DNA from: Rickettsia sp.
GTDB lineage: Bacteria > Pseudomonadota > Alphaproteobacteria > Rickettsiales > Rickettsiaceae
Length of the DNA stretch: 47,567 nucleotides
NCBI GenBank assembly: GCA_015657545.1
Contig: JADHZC010000001.1
Coordinates: forward strand, 154,021-201,587
Direction: 5' to 3'
In this document: positions 16,575 through 26,770 of the stretch, in pieces
How the letters are laid out: the number at the start of each line of letters is the position of its first letter
How positions within the stretch are numbered: the stretch's first letter is position 1
The notes under the pieces: model-generated
The model's database searches: none
What the model was told of the DNA's origin: nothing
The model's input: the letters and a program-made list of their open reading frames with translations, nothing else
Made by a program: the position numbers and the translations under genes

Positions 16575-18350
16575 TTACTCAAGAATTACGTCTTGAATTA
16601 AGATTTGTTTTGAAATTTTATTATTCCAAGTTTGAGATTTAACTTGACCTAAAATAGAAAAATTTATAGAAGGAAAATGATTCTTTAGTAATATTTCAGC
16701 AATAGATGTTTGCATTACATTAAACGCTATTGCATTTATAATTTTTTTATTGTGAGTTGAAAAAGAATCTTGTAACTTAAGAGAAATATGAGCATTTTTT
16801 AATATTTTTTTTTCTAAGATATGAAAATTAGAAATTTTGAATATGGGTGCAGGATTGCTTATCCCATAAGGTTCTAGTTGTAATATTTCCTCAATTAAAT
16901 TTTCTGTTATAGCATTTATTCTTAGGTTGAGATCAAAAAATTTAATATCTTTTTCTTGATTTTTTAAATCTTGTTTTACAGCATTTGTTAAAAAATTATG
17001 AAAATCTGTAAGTGAATCTTCTTTTATCAGAAAGCCAGCAGCCATTTTATGTCCTCCTCCCTTTAATATAAATTTTTGTGATTTAGCTGCTAATATTTTT
17101 TGACTAATATCAATTTGTTTAATAGATCTACATGATGCTGTACCAAATCCTCCTTCTAAACTTATTACTATAGATAATTTGGAATATTTTTCTTTTAATC
17201 TTGCAGCAATTATTCCTATAACTCCTTTATGCCAATTTTGTCCTGTTACTAGTATCAGAGGATCATTTTTTTGAAATTCTGCTTTTTTGATAGCTTCTTC
17301 TAGAATTGTGGATTCTATATTTTTTCTTGATTGATTGAGGATATATAATTCATTTGCAAGACTATTGGCTTCACTAAAAGAATTAGTTGAAAGTAAGCGG
17401 CTTCCTATAGAAGAATTACCAATTCTGCCTCCAGCATTAATTTGAGGTCCTAATAAAAACGATAAGTCATAGCTACTGATTTTTTCTTTATCTATCTTAG
17501 ATAATTTGCAGAGAGTTTTATATCCAAGGTTTTTAGATATAGAAGATATTTTAAGCCCCTGTTTTACAAGTGCTCTATTTAAAGGATCTAATTTTACAAC
17601 ATCACAAATTGTTCCAAGAGCTACTATATCTAATTGATCTACTAAAGATGGGATTTTTCTATTTTTTTCAGTAAAAAAATTTTTTGATTTTAATTTGGAT
17701 ATTAAAGCAACTAAAAATAGAAAAGTTACTCCTACAGCTGCTAAATTTTTATAATTAGTTTTTTCATCATGTCTATTGGGATTGACTATGGCAAATACTT
17801 TGGGTAGATTGCTAGAGGTGATATGATGATCTAATACTATAGTATCTAGCCCTAAATTATTAGCATGATCTAATTCTTCAATAGAAGAAGATCCACAATC
17901 TAAAGTAATTAGTAATGTAGCCTCTTTTGCAATATGGTTTACAATATTAATATTTGGTCCATATCCTTCTTCTCTTTGGGGAATATAAATTTTGCTATTT
18001 AGGTTGAAAGATTTCAAAATATTTTTTAATAAAGCTGCTGAAGTAGCGCCGTCTACGTCATAATCTGCTAATAAACAGATGTTTTCTTTTTTTTTAATAG
18101 CTGTAATTACTCTATCTGTTGCTTTGTGCATATCTAGTAATTCAAAAGGGTCTGGAAGTAAATTTTTTATTTTAGGGTCAATAAAATTTTTTGCCTCTTC
18201 TAAAGAATTAATGCGAGTAGATATAAGTTTTGCTAATGTATCTGATAAATCTAAAGATTGTGAAATTTTAGATATAAAAATTTCATCAAGATTTTTAGCT
18301 TGCCAATAATTTTTTAGTACAGATTCTTGGATAGAATTATGTTTATACAT
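16575..18350 (-). CDS. recJ: Single-stranded-DNA-specific exonuclease RecJ
   Basis: 591 residues. DHH-family motifs in order: LLADYDVDGATSAALL (motif I), ITLDCGSSS (motif II), VLDHHIT (DHH, motif III), IVNPNRHDE, DIVALGTICDVVKL, then GPQINAGGRIG. The DHHA1 domain has GWHKGVIGIIAARLKEKY-type features (WHKGVIGI) and LKGGGHKMAAGF. It degrades single strands 5' to 3' in recombination and mismatch repair. Length is standard. The start at 18350 leaves about 150 bp to the tRNA-Asn gene, which is on the other strand. Confidence 0.95.
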   Translation of the reverse strand: MYKHNSIQESVLKNYWQAKNLDEIFISKISQSLDLSDTLAKLISTRINSLEEAKNFIDPKIKNLLPDPFELLDMHKATDRVITAIKKKENICLLADYDVDGATSAALLKNILKSFNLNSKIYIPQREEGYGPNINIVNHIAKEATLLITLDCGSSSIEELDHANNLGLDTIVLDHHITSSNLPKVFAIVNPNRHDEKTNYKNLAAVGVTFLFLVALISKLKSKNFFTEKNRKIPSLVDQLDIVALGTICDVVKLDPLNRALVKQGLKISSISKNLGYKTLCKLSKIDKEKISSYDLSFLLGPQINAGGRIGNSSIGSRLLSTNSFSEANSLANELYILNQSRKNIESTILEEAIKKAEFQKNDPLILVTGQNWHKGVIGIIAARLKEKYSKLSIVISLEGGFGTASCRSIKQIDISQKILAAKSQKFILKGGGHKMAAGFLIKEDSLTDFHNFLTNAVKQDLKNQEKDIKFFDLNLRINAITENLIEEILQLEPYGISNPAPIFKISNFHILEKKILKNAHISLKLQDSFSTHNKKIINAIAFNVMQTSIAEILLKNHFPSINFSILGQVKSQTWNNKISKQILIQDVILE

Positions 18351-18454
18351 ATATAATTGAAAAAAATATCAAAATAAATTAATATAGAATTATTATTGAT
18401 TTGGTATCAATTTTGATTATATACTAGCTAGACAAAAATTTTATAGATTTTTTA

Positions 18455-18481
18455 TTGAGATTTATTGCTTATAGATATAAT
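18455..18481 (+). promoter_or_regulatory. Likely promoter for tRNA-Asn
   Basis: A perfect -10 box TATAAT (18476-18481) lies 21 bp before the tRNA. A weak -35 candidate TTGAGA (18455-18460) is spaced 15 bp from it, shorter than the ideal 17. The -10 is convincing; the -35 assignment is tentative. Confidence 0.4.
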
Positions 18482-18502
18482 GTCTAGTAAATTACTTTTA
18501 GA

Positions 18503-18577
18503 TCCTCGATAGCTCAGTGGTAGAGCAAATGGCTGTTAACCATTTGGTCGCTGGTTCGAATCCAGCTCGAGGAGCCA
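18503..18577 (+). tRNA. tRNA-Asn (GTT)
   Basis: A full cloverleaf: acceptor TCCTCGA pairs with TCGAGGA, D arm with CTCAGTGGTAGAG, anticodon stem AATGG/CCATT with loop CTGTTAA (anticodon GTT at 18535-18537), T loop GGTTCGAATCC, discriminator G and an encoded CCA tail (18575-18577). This is the only tRNA in the window with a genomic CCA. Confidence 0.97.
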
Positions 18578-18973
18578 TCATTTCAGAATTAGATAAAAAA
18601 ATTTTTCTATATTTTTTGTTAGATCATTAGATAAATTATATAATATCAAAAATATTAAAATTTTCCAAAATTTTTCAATATTTACAGATGAAATACTGAT
18701 ATCTAGTCATCACATTTTGTTGCTTTTATAATAAGAATATTTGATTAATTGTAATTTATTTATTAATCATTTTTGTAAAGAACTATTAGATAAAAAAGAA
18801 AAAATGCTAGATGAATAACATGAGTATATAAAAAAATTTAAATCTCATATCATTTTTCAAAATAAAAAATAAATAGTTGTAAAGTTGTAAATTTATAATT
18901 ATTATAAACCCTAGAATAAAAAAATTGTTTGTACAAAATTAAAAATCAAAATAACTAAAAGAAAATAACAGAT
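18578..18973. other. AT-rich gap between tRNA-Asn and the symporter-sensor gene
   Basis: About 400 bp of A/T-rich DNA without a usable frame and without a clear terminator hairpin after the tRNA. It probably contains the promoter of the downstream gene, but I cannot single out a convincing -35/-10 pair. Confidence 0.3.
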
Positions 18974-21139
18974 ATGAATTTGAACTATATAGATATATTT
19001 GTTATAGGATTTTTTGGAATATCAGTTTTAATATCAGGCTTTATGAATGTTCATAAAGTAAGAAATTTTGAGGATTTTGCTGTTGGAGATAAAAATTTTT
19101 CTTTGTCTGCATTAGTAGCAACTCTTACAGCAACATATTTTAGTGGAAGTACATTTTTTATGACAATAGAAAATACTTATCAAAGAGGAATATTATATCT
19201 AGTAACTACTATCTTAGGGTATATGGGTATAGTTTTTACTGCCTTAGTATTGGTTCCAAAAATGCAAACCTATTTAAAAAATATTTCACTAGCTGAATCT
19301 ATAGGTAAATTTTATGGTAATCTTGTAAGATCTATGATAGCCATCACGATTCTAATAAGTGCAATTGGAATGTTAGCTGTACAATTTAAAGCTTTTGGTA
19401 AGATCATTTGCTATTTTTCTCAAACTAATTCTATATGGGCATTAATTATTCCTGCAATTATACTTATTACTTATTCTAGCCTAGGAGGGATAAAATCTGT
19501 TATATATACAGATATAGTTCAATTTATAGCATTTATTATTCCTATAGGAATAATAGCATCTTTAACAATCAAAACTGCTTTTACATTACAAAAAATTGAA
19601 AATTATACATTTATTTCTTTTTTTTCTAATGGACAAAGCATTAAAGAATTAACCTCAGAATATTTAGGTTTATCAATATTTGTTTTTTTGAGCTGGTGTA
19701 TAGAACCAGTAACTTCTCAAAGAATATTTTTGAACAAAGACAAAAATTTTATCAAAAAAGCTCTATTGGTATCATTTATGATTTTTGTTTTACTAAGAAT
19801 ATCTTTGAGTATTTTACCAATAACAATATTAAAAATTAATCCTACATTAGATCCTAAAGATCTCATATATTTTGTATTGAATGAATTTGCTTATAATCCT
19901 GGTATAAAGGGTATTTTAATAATAGGAGTAGTTGCTATGACGATGTCAACAGCAGATTCTTGGATTAATCTTGCTTCAGTTTCTCTTGTTAATGATATAT
20001 TATTTCCGTTTAAAATAAAATTTTTTGACCAAAATAAATTAATTTTTGTTAAAATTTTTTCATTTCTACTTGGAGTATCTGCAATTTTTTTAGCAATAGA
20101 AGAAACTAATATTTTAAGTATCATACAAAAAACTACTGCATTTTATGTTGTATCAACAGTTCCAGTAGCGATTTTAACAATTTTAGGATTCAGAACCTAT
20201 AAATATAATATTTTAGCTGCTATGATCTCAGGAATGTTTTTCTTCTTTATTTTTAAATATCTTGTAGATAAACTGCATCTAGGGGGAGATTCAAATTCTT
20301 ACACAATTGTTATTTCTACCTTCTTTACAACTATATTTGTATTATCTGTCCACTATATATTTAGGCTTAAAGGAGGCTGGATGAACAAAAAAGATCCTTT
20401 AAATAAATTTATAGAATCTGAAAAAAGAAAAGAAAAATTAGCAAATTTTTTCAATAAGATCAAAAATTTTAATTTCAAAAAAGAATTAATAGTTAACACT
20501 CCCTCAAATTCAGTAGTATATTTGCAGTTAGGCATATATTTAATATTATGGGATATTTTTTTAGTCTTGAAAGAATATCAAAATATTATTATTTTCTTTG
20601 TCTTTACCTTATCTGTTATTATTTCTATTTTACTGTTTTTTCACAGCTCTATAAAAATGAGAACTACTAACAGGTTTTTTTATAAATATTCTTTATTAAT
20701 CTGGAATTTTACATTATTTTGCCTACTAAGCTTTGGTAATTTAGTATTTTTTCTGTTTAATCCTATGAATACAACATCATGTACTATTTTTTTAGTTAAT
20801 AATCTAGTTTTATTTTTGTTTTCAAAAGAATATTTAGCATATTTTGTTACTTTGCTTTCTATGATTGTAGTATTTATAATAAATTGCATATTCAGTAAGT
20901 TATCTATAGTTACTTATCACACTCTCCCTTACCAATATGCTATAGTTGTATTTTTAGTTCTTATTATTGCTCTAATTGTAACTTTCTTTATTAAGCCTTT
21001 TTATAGAGAGCTAAAAATACATAAAGAGTTATTAGATGAAACAGAAACAAGGTTAGATCGACAACATGAATATATAAGAGAACTTGAATCTCATATAATT
21101 GCTCAAAATAAAAAATATGACAAAGTCAGTAACAAGTAA
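18974..21139 (+). CDS. Sodium/solute-symporter-type sensor protein lacking a kinase domain
   Basis: 721 residues. Residues about 1-450 form a sodium:solute symporter (SLC5/PutP-like) core of about 13 membrane helices, with FEDFAVGDKNFS, TATYFSGSTFF, SSLGGIKSVIYTDIVQF and a MTMSTADSWINLASVSLVNDI segment. A second bundle of about six helices follows (about 505-690). The protein then ends in a short coiled-coil linker (KPFYRELKIHKELLDETETR, then EYIRELESHI) at residue 721. In CbrA-like proteins and similar rickettsial sensors, this linker leads into a histidine kinase. Here no HisKA or HATPase follows; the gene stops and a TnpB remnant begins less than 100 bp on. It is either a truncated sensor or a transporter that kept its sensor bundle. 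The symporter fold is clear; substrate unknown. Confidence 0.75.
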   Translation: MNLNYIDIFVIGFFGISVLISGFMNVHKVRNFEDFAVGDKNFSLSALVATLTATYFSGSTFFMTIENTYQRGILYLVTTILGYMGIVFTALVLVPKMQTYLKNISLAESIGKFYGNLVRSMIAITILISAIGMLAVQFKAFGKIICYFSQTNSIWALIIPAIILITYSSLGGIKSVIYTDIVQFIAFIIPIGIIASLTIKTAFTLQKIENYTFISFFSNGQSIKELTSEYLGLSIFVFLSWCIEPVTSQRIFLNKDKNFIKKALLVSFMIFVLLRISLSILPITILKINPTLDPKDLIYFVLNEFAYNPGIKGILIIGVVAMTMSTADSWINLASVSLVNDILFPFKIKFFDQNKLIFVKIFSFLLGVSAIFLAIEETNILSIIQKTTAFYVVSTVPVAILTILGFRTYKYNILAAMISGMFFFFIFKYLVDKLHLGGDSNSYTIVISTFFTTIFVLSVHYIFRLKGGWMNKKDPLNKFIESEKRKEKLANFFNKIKNFNFKKELIVNTPSNSVVYLQLGIYLILWDIFLVLKEYQNIIIFFVFTLSVIISILLFFHSSIKMRTTNRFFYKYSLLIWNFTLFCLLSFGNLVFFLFNPMNTTSCTIFLVNNLVLFLFSKEYLAYFVTLLSMIVVFIINCIFSKLSIVTYHTLPYQYAIVVFLVLIIALIVTFFIKPFYRELKIHKELLDETETRLDRQHEYIRELESHIIAQNKKYDKVSNK

Positions 21140-21204
21140 AATGAACAGTAAAATCTTAAGGCAATAATATAAGAGCTAAATCTATACTAACTAATAGATA
21201 TATT

Positions 21205-21570
21205 AAATAAATTGTGGCACATGATAGAGATCATGTTAAATTACAAAAGAGAAAAGTACAAGCATCATTTAGATCTCAAATATGTGCAAGATCTAGATCA
21301 GTAGATAAAGAAAACAGAAAAAGTAAATCAATATTTAAATGCATTACATGTAGTGATACAGATAATGGCGGATAAAATGAAGCAGATTTGTTAAGAAGCG
21401 AATCTAGAATAAGGAAGCATTCTACTATAGGACTTAGAGCAAATAAAAGTAAGACTAAAATAGTTATTACTATCCTTAGAGTCAAAAAGAGAAAAAATGT
21501 AATTGCAAAATACTGCTTAATAACTAGAAATTCGCTATTTTAGAGGTTAGTAGTTTATACAAGTTAAACT
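21205..21570 (+). pseudogene. Decayed IS200/IS605 TnpB remnant, copy 3
   Basis: On the plus strand, one frame reads SQICARSRSVDKENRKSK, then SIFKCITCSDTDNGG, which is the TnpB C-terminal zinc ribbon (Cys-x2-Cys ... Cys-x2-Cys) followed by the Asn/Ala region. The second Cys of the first pair is now Arg and an in-frame stop follows GG. Further on comes IGLRANKSKTK, nearly the same as IGLRANKDKNK of copy 1. The end (TAGTTTATAC near 21549) matches the degraded terminus of the other copies. It is the clearest of the three remnants and directly follows the kinase-less symporter-sensor gene. Confidence 0.62.
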
Positions 21571-21936
21571 CATTATTTTTAATTTCTAGCAATGACTGCT
21601 TTTTACAATGAAATGCAAAATTCTAATAACATAATAAAAAATCTTATTTTAGAGTCTTAAACATTTTGAATTAGAATGGATAGATAGCTTTTTCTAACTT
21701 TATTTTTTTACTATTTCTTCTTGCTTGATGTTGTATAATTCATTATTATTTTTGTAATGCATAATTATTAAAACATTTACATATGTATTTTATTTTTTTT
21801 AAGCTTAATTTTTAGTTCTTATAGATATATAGAAAAATTATCACTCAATATAAATAAAATAAAAGCAAAAAACTTATCTTATTTCTTAAGGGAATTAGAA
21901 TTTGTTTTATTTTTGACTACAAAAACTTGAGATAGG
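21571..21936. other. Non-coding gap upstream of the rpsU 3' end
   Basis: AT-rich DNA without a credible frame on either strand and with no repeat that I could match elsewhere in the window. Confidence 0.3.
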
Positions 21937-22140
21937 TTAAATTTCTTGTCTTCTCCTATATAAGGTTTTCTTAAAGCGTTTTTGAGATTCTTGTTTTTTT
22001 CTTACTTTTTTCATAGAGGGCGATTCATAAAATCTAGACATTTTCATGACTCTGAAAATAAACTCTCTTTGCATTTTTCTTTTTAATTCTCTTACGGCCT
22101 TTTCACCGTCTCCTCCTTGTACTACTACCTGTAAGGGCAT
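21937..22140 (-). CDS. rpsU: Small ribosomal subunit protein bS21
   Basis: 67 residues from the ATG at 22140. The frame extends 17 codons further upstream, but S21 proteins start with the PLQVVV-type strand seen here. Visible features are MPLQVVVQGGDGEKAVRELK, KMQREFIFRVMKMSRFYESPS and a very basic tail RFKKTLYRRRQEI. bS21 binds the 3' end region of 16S rRNA during initiation. It is divergent from the COQ9-like gene, the arrangement that gave that family its 'rpsU-divergently transcribed' name. Confidence 0.93.
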   Translation of the reverse strand: MPLQVVVQGGDGEKAVRELKRKMQREFIFRVMKMSRFYESPSMKKVRKKQESQKRFKKTLYRRRQEI

Positions 22141-22261
22141 ATAAATGCTTACCTCTTTAAAAAAAATATTCACAATAAATAAACTAATCAAACAATTTTT
22201 TTTACTTTCTATAAAAAGTGAATTTAATTATCATCTAATAAATAATAAAAAGTATTTTTAA

Positions 22262-22289
22262 TTGCTCATTGAAGAGTATCGGTTATAAT
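22262..22289 (+). promoter_or_regulatory. Likely promoter of the COQ9-like gene
   Basis: A perfect TATAAT (22284-22289) with TTGCTC (22262-22267) 16 bp upstream, in the divergent region between rpsU and the COQ9-like gene and 48 bp before its start. Confidence 0.4.
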
Positions 22290-22337
22290 GTAGCAAATTT
22301 CAAGTAAAATTTATCTTTATTCTTTTTTATAGTTCAA

Positions 22338-22970
22338 ATGTCCTTTATTTTTCACGAGTTACAAGATATCTTTTTCGAAAGGTTAAAATATTTTCTTCTA
22401 ACTGAAGATTTTACAATCGATTCTATGAATGCTATAGATTTAAAAGATCTAAAAATAAATAATTGGAGAATATTATTTCCTGAAGGGCTTGAACAAATGG
22501 CTCTTAGTTTTGATAAATGGCAATCTAAAAAAACTATGGATGAAATGGTTGTTCTATCAGAAAAACTAGAAAACCCTCAAAGCAAAACTCAAAAAATTTC
22601 TATTGCTTTGGAGATAAAAATAATGAAAATTTTACCTAAAAATGTTTTTTTAAAACAACAAGCTTTTTTCGCATTATTTAAAAATCACTTTATTGCATTA
22701 GAATCTGCTTCATATTTTTGTGATATTTTGTGGCGCTCTTTAGATGATCAATCCTTGGATTTTAGCTTTTACACAAAAAGGATTTCACTATTTTTTATAT
22801 ACGTAGTTATTGTATTTTTTTACTGTGGGGATAGATCAGAAAATTATATTGATACAAAAGAATTTATTAAAGATTCTTTAAACAATTTTTCTTCTTTGGC
22901 TATTTTAAAGGAAAAAATTAAAACAAAAATCAATATTCAAGATATACCTATATTAAGATATATCTTTTAG
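22338..22970 (+). CDS. COQ9-family protein (rpsU-divergently transcribed)
   Basis: 210 residues. The family pattern is visible: NNWRILFPEGLEQMALSFDKW near residue 42, KISIALEIKIMKILPKN, and a SASYFCDILWRSLDDQSLDFSFYTKR block that matches the conserved W-x-x-x-x-D-x-S-x-D-x-N-W-Y-T-K-R motif of this family. COQ9 proteins bind lipids and help present ubiquinone precursors to the hydroxylase COQ7. The bacterial homologs are less well studied. Position next to and divergent from rpsU is characteristic in alphaproteobacteria. A stretch around residues 155-172 is unusually hydrophobic (LFFIYVVIVFFYCG). ileS starts 33 bp downstream. Confidence 0.85.
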   Translation: MSFIFHELQDIFFERLKYFLLTEDFTIDSMNAIDLKDLKINNWRILFPEGLEQMALSFDKWQSKKTMDEMVVLSEKLENPQSKTQKISIALEIKIMKILPKNVFLKQQAFFALFKNHFIALESASYFCDILWRSLDDQSLDFSFYTKRISLFFIYVVIVFFYCGDRSENYIDTKEFIKDSLNNFSSLAILKEKIKTKINIQDIPILRYIF

Positions 22971-23003
22971 CATTTATATAACTCAAATAAAATTTTGTAA
23001 ATT

Positions 23004-26000
23004 ATGTTTAGAGAATTTACCTTATTGGATAAAGATTATAATTTATCTCAATTAGAAACATATATTCTTAATCATTGGGATAGAGAAAAGATTTTTAGAA
23101 AATCTATAGATAATAGGCCTTTAAATAAATTAGGTAATAATAACGAATTTATATTTTTTGATGGACCTCCTTTTGCTAATGGCTTACCTCATTATGGTCA
23201 TTTATTGACAGGTTTTATAAAAGATACTGTTGCAAGATATCAAACAATGCGAGGCAAAAGAGTAGAGAGAGTTTTTGGATGGGATTGTCATGGATTGCCT
23301 GCTGAGATGGGAGCAGAAAAAGAATTAAAAATATCTGGTAGAAAAGCAATATTAAAATATGGTGTTGAAAAATTCAATGATCATTGTAGAACATCTGTAA
23401 TGCAATATGCTGATCATTGGAAATCTTATGTCAGAAGACAAGCTAGATGGGTAGATTTTGATAATTCCTATAAAACTATGGATACTAATTTTATGGAATC
23501 TGTTTTATGGGCTTTCAAAACTCTTTATAACAAAAATCTTGTATACAGGGATATGAAAGTAATGCCTTATTCTTGGGCTTGTCAAACTGCTTTATCTAAT
23601 TTTGAAACTAAATTAGATAATTCTTATAGAGAAAGAATAGATAAGGCTGTGACTATTGCTTTTGAATTAGAAAATATACCTCAAATTTTAGAAAAATTAA
23701 GAATAGATGATGCTTCTAATTTTAGTTGTAAAATTTTAGCTTGGACCACTACTCCCTGGACATTACCTTCTAACTTAGCTTTAGGAGTAGCTCTTGATAT
23801 GCAATATATAGCTATAATTCATGAAAATAATTGTTATATAGTAGCTGCTTTTGCTAAAGAAAAGATTTTAAAAATTCTTGCCTTAGAAGAGAAAAAAGAA
23901 GTAAAAATTATTGAGTTTTTAGGAAAAAATTTACAGGGATTAAAATATAAACCAATATTCAATTATTTTACAAATCATCCTAATGGATTTCAAATAATTC
24001 CTTTTGAATTTATTGAAGCTAATGAAGGAACTGGGATTGTTCACATGGCTCCTGGTTTTGGAGAAGAGGATAGAATTGCTTGTAAATCTTATGATATAGA
24101 AATCACATGCGCTGTAGATGACTCAGGTAATTTCACAGATCCAATATCTGATTATAAAGATATGAATATTTTTGATGCTAACCCTATTATTATAAAGGAT
24201 CTAAAGAAAAAAAAATCCTTGATTCAAACAGAAGAATATAAACATAATTACCCTCATTGTTGGCGCACTGATACTCCTTTAATATATAAAGCTGTTTCTT
24301 CTTGGTATGTTAAAGTCAGTGCTATCAAGGATAATATGGTAGAGCTTAATAAACAGATTAATTGGATACCCAATCATGTAAAAGATGGTTTATTTGGTAA
24401 ATGGATATCCAATGCACAGGACTGGGCTATTAGTAGAAATAGATTTTGGGGTACTCCAATTCCTATTTGGATATCGGATGATCCTAAATATCCACGAATA
24501 GATGTTTATGGTTCAATAGAAGAAATAGAAAAGGACTTTAATGTTAAAATTCATGATCTTCACAGACAATTTTTAGACAAGTTAGTAAGAAAAAATCCTG
24601 ATGATCCTTCTGGTAAAACCATGATGAAGCGTATTGGAGACGTCTTTGATTGTTGGTTTGAAAGCGGATCAATGCCTTATGGACAAGTACATTTCCCTTT
24701 TGAAAATAAGAAATGGTTTGAAAACCATTTACCTGCAGATTTTATAGTAGAATATACCGCACAAACAAGAGGTTGGTTTTATACTTTAATGGTTTTATCT
24801 ACTGCTTTGTTTAATAAACCTCCATTTTTAAATTGTATTTGTCATGGAGTCATATTGGATGGAACAGGAAGAAAATTATCTAAAAGATTAAACAACTACT
24901 TAGATCCAATGCTTGTTTTTGATCAATTTGGATCAGATGCATTAAGAGTAGCAATGCTTTCCTCTAATGTTGTTAAGGGGGAAGAATTATTAATTGATAA
25001 AGAAGGGAAGTTAATTCAAAACAGTTTAAGACTATATATTAAACCTTTATGTAGTGCATATAATTTTTTTGCATTATATGCAAACATAGATAAGATCATA
25101 CCAAAAGAAATAAAGCAGTCTGATAATTTACTTGATTGTTATATTTTATCTAAACTAAAAGTTACAATAGAAAATATTAGAAATTCTATCGAAAAATTTG
25201 ATATTCAATTTTCTTACGTAATATTACTACAATTTATAGATGTTTTGAATAATTGGTACATAAGAAGAAATAGGGAAAGATTTTGGAGTAATAATATAAA
25301 TCAAGATAAAATAGATGCATTTAATACTCTTTATAGCTGTTTAATTCTAATTGCTAAAGCGATATCTCCTATTCTCCCAATTATAGCAGAATATATATAT
25401 TTATCTCTTAAAGGATTGGATATATTGAAATTAGACTTACCAAACCAAGACAGTAGAGAATTAAGTGTGCATTTATGTGATTTTCCTGATGTAAATCTTA
25501 TTTTTTATGACGAAGATCTAATAAAACAAATGGATATTGTAAGAAATATCTGCAATGTAGCGTTGGCTTTAAGAAATAAAAATAACATTCGTATTAGACA
25601 AAGTTTAAAAAATATACAAATTTTCTCCAAAAATTTATTTGTACATAAGGTTGTAAAAAATTTTGGATTTATTATACAAGATGAGTTAAATGTAAAAGAA
25701 ATTTTAATTTCTAGTGATTTAAATTCATTTACTAAGACAAAATTAACTATTAATTTTAACTTGCTTGCAAAAAGAATTCCTAAAGAAATCAAAAAAATTC
25801 TATCTGATTATAAAAATAATATATGGACATACGATAAAAAACTCAATCAAGTTTTTATAGGAGAAAATGTCCTTTTAAAAGAAGAATTTGCTTTTGTATT
25901 ACAGAAAGAAAGTAAAAATAATATTGAATTAATAGAAGAAATTTCTACTTTTATCTCTTTAGATATAAATTTAAGTCAAGATTTAATTAGTGAGGGTTTA

Positions 26001-26255
26001 GCTAGAGATTGCATAAGATCTATACAAAAAGCTCGCAAGGAAGCAGATCTTAACATAACTGATAGAATCAATATTTTTGTTGATTCTATAGAGAAAAATC
26101 AAAATTTAATTTCTATTATTGAGTCTAATAAAAATTTCATAGAAAAACAAGTTTTAGGAAATTTTATTCTAGGGGATTGTCCTAATGATATAATAAAAAT
26201 CAACATTTCTTTTAATAAGCAAATTTATAATATCGGGCTTTTAAAGATCAAATGA
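23004..26255 (+). CDS. ileS: Isoleucine--tRNA ligase
   Basis: 1083 residues. The HIGH motif is PHYGH (62-66) in GLPHYGHLLTG, and the KMSKS motif is KLSKR in DGTGRKLSKRLNN. The editing domain contains WTTTPWTLPSNLA and GTGIVHMAPGFGEED, and the WYVKVS and DVFDCWFESGSMPYGQ blocks are those of IleRS. The length and the eukaryote-like type (about 1050-1100 residues) are usual for Rickettsiales IleRS. The C-terminal region carries an anticodon-binding domain but no obvious zinc-binding Cys cluster. It is likely co-transcribed with the COQ9-like gene. Confidence 0.96.
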   Translation: MFREFTLLDKDYNLSQLETYILNHWDREKIFRKSIDNRPLNKLGNNNEFIFFDGPPFANGLPHYGHLLTGFIKDTVARYQTMRGKRVERVFGWDCHGLPAEMGAEKELKISGRKAILKYGVEKFNDHCRTSVMQYADHWKSYVRRQARWVDFDNSYKTMDTNFMESVLWAFKTLYNKNLVYRDMKVMPYSWACQTALSNFETKLDNSYRERIDKAVTIAFELENIPQILEKLRIDDASNFSCKILAWTTTPWTLPSNLALGVALDMQYIAIIHENNCYIVAAFAKEKILKILALEEKKEVKIIEFLGKNLQGLKYKPIFNYFTNHPNGFQIIPFEFIEANEGTGIVHMAPGFGEEDRIACKSYDIEITCAVDDSGNFTDPISDYKDMNIFDANPIIIKDLKKKKSLIQTEEYKHNYPHCWRTDTPLIYKAVSSWYVKVSAIKDNMVELNKQINWIPNHVKDGLFGKWISNAQDWAISRNRFWGTPIPIWISDDPKYPRIDVYGSIEEIEKDFNVKIHDLHRQFLDKLVRKNPDDPSGKTMMKRIGDVFDCWFESGSMPYGQVHFPFENKKWFENHLPADFIVEYTAQTRGWFYTLMVLSTALFNKPPFLNCICHGVILDGTGRKLSKRLNNYLDPMLVFDQFGSDALRVAMLSSNVVKGEELLIDKEGKLIQNSLRLYIKPLCSAYNFFALYANIDKIIPKEIKQSDNLLDCYILSKLKVTIENIRNSIEKFDIQFSYVILLQFIDVLNNWYIRRNRERFWSNNINQDKIDAFNTLYSCLILIAKAISPILPIIAEYIYLSLKGLDILKLDLPNQDSRELSVHLCDFPDVNLIFYDEDLIKQMDIVRNICNVALALRNKNNIRIRQSLKNIQIFSKNLFVHKVVKNFGFIIQDELNVKEILISSDLNSFTKTKLTINFNLLAKRIPKEIKKILSDYKNNIWTYDKKLNQVFIGENVLLKEEFAFVLQKESKNNIELIEEISTFISLDINLSQDLISEGLARDCIRSIQKARKEADLNITDRINIFVDSIEKNQNLISIIESNKNFIEKQVLGNFILGDCPNDIIKINISFNKQIYNIGLLKIK

Positions 26256-26770
26256 GAAATTTTATATCTTTAGGGGAATAAAAGTGAGAAAGATAAATTT
26301 AACATTCGTTAATATATTCTATTATTGATTGCACAAATACATATTTTCAGCAACCAATGTAATAATTGCTAGTCCCAATACCATTTTTATAAAAAAATTT
26401 TTTCAGTTGAAGAAATTTTTTTCTAAATTGAATTGAAGAAAAATTTTGAAAAATCTTAACTATTTTTGCAAGAAAATTTTTAAGAATAGCAGATAAAAAG
26501 TAGTGAATATCGTCAATATCTATTTTTAATGAGTTTCCAATGATGTCTACTTATAGTTTCCTCTATGTATAATTTTACAATCTTTTGTACTTTTTCAGTA
26601 AATTTTTATGTCAAGCAAAGTAAGGCAAATATTTATAGAAAATCCAACAAAAATATAAACACAAGATATAGAAGAAAACATAGACAGAGAATTTCTCAAT
26701 TAGATATGGAAAAAATTCATTATATATAGGAGAAAGCATCAAAATATAGCATAAAATGCTCACAGTCTCA
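26256..26770. other. Decayed gap between ileS and the conjugation remnants
   Basis: No intact frame. Near 26390-26460 there are several A-run/T-run palindromes (for example around GAAGAAATTTTTTTC) that could be a terminator for ileS. The right-hand part is probably the lost upstream portion of the conjugation genes. Confidence 0.35.
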
